DNA of 15,000 bases from Methylobacterium terrae. Its GTDB lineage: Bacteria > Pseudomonadota > Alphaproteobacteria > Rhizobiales > Beijerinckiaceae. The notes beneath the pieces are model-generated. The model saw only the letters and a program-made list of their open reading frames with translations. It did no database searches and was not told where the DNA came from. The stretch is from the NCBI RefSeq assembly GCF_003173755.1, contig NZ_CP029553.1:1-15000 (forward strand), written 5' to 3'. The position numbers and the translations under genes were made by a program. Shown piece by piece: positions 14,893 through 15,000 of this stretch (the stretch's first letter is position 1; the number at the start of each line of letters is the position of its first letter).

Positions 14893-15000
14893 TCAATTGG
14901 TCTTCGTGTTCGTCTTGGCGCCGAGCTCGGCCTTCGCCTTCTCGAGCAGGTCGAGCTTGACCCACTCGGCGTCGCCCTTCGGCGGGTTGACCATCTTGCC
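14893..15000 (-). CDS. Likely ABC substrate-binding protein, 3' end only
   Basis: Only the last 35 codons and the stop are inside the window. The reading frame, in high-GC codons, ends with KLDLLEKAKAELGAKTNTKTN. That lysine/alanine-rich tail resembles the C-termini of periplasmic solute-binding proteins of NitT/TauT transporters. Its place 19 bp upstream of the permease supports this role. The name rests mostly on context, since no binding-domain motif is visible. The rest of the gene, with its signal peptide, lies beyond position 15000. Confidence 0.6.
   Translation of the reverse strand, partial: GKMVNPPKGDAEWVKLDLLEKAKAELGAKTNTKTN

Noticed and set aside
1..15000. CRISPR arrays, tRNA or rRNA genes, complete insertion sequences or prophage genes
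   Set aside because: No regularly spaced repeats, no cloverleaf-like or rRNA segments, and no transposase, integrase or phage structural proteins were recognisable on either strand.

Overview
The window reads as an origin-proximal chromosomal segment of a high-GC alphaproteobacterium. DnaA starts at base 1, followed by dnaN and recF in the same orientation. Protein wording, very high GC, NitT/TauT-type ABC genes and the ppx/gppA-rlmE neighbourhood suggest a Methylobacterium-like member of the Hyphomicrobiales. This is inference from recognition, not a database match.

Layout. (1) 1-4507, plus strand: dnaA, dnaN, a ParD/ParE toxin-antitoxin pair and recF. The pair sits between dnaN and recF, within the classical replication cluster. 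(2) 4514-5154, minus strand: a VapBC toxin-antitoxin pair that converges on recF and diverges from recQ. A perfect 9-bp inverted repeat lies between vapB and recQ. (3) 5242-7083, plus: recQ helicase. (4) 7084-10756: an accessory-looking block. An alpha/beta hydrolase and a 14-TM DHA2-type MFS exporter (minus, 4-bp overlap) are divergent from a LysR-type regulator (plus). The trio is bracketed by two copies of a roughly 54-bp imperfect direct repeat (about 76% identical by hand count), each in a convergent intergenic gap. (5) 10757-13043, minus: a Ppx/GppA phosphatase, then the 23S rRNA 2'-O-methyltransferase RlmE, then a 103-residue protein of unknown function whose GTG start overlaps the rlmE stop. 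(6) 13214-15000, minus: a NitT/TauT-type ABC importer. The 3' end of the likely substrate-binding protein gene runs off the window edge, followed by permease and ATPase.

How the genes work together. DnaA, DnaN, RecF and RecQ cover replication initiation, processivity and gap repair. The two toxin-antitoxin modules lie on either side of recF within 2.4 kb and may stabilise this region or may be recent insertions. The MFS-hydrolase-LysR trio looks like a self-contained export or modification cassette under local control. RlmE and Ppx/GppA are housekeeping. The ABC importer's substrate (sulfonate, taurine, nitrate or similar) cannot be told from the sequence. No complete novel multi-gene system is evident. 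The least explained items are the flanking repeat element, the position of parDE and the small gene after rlmE.
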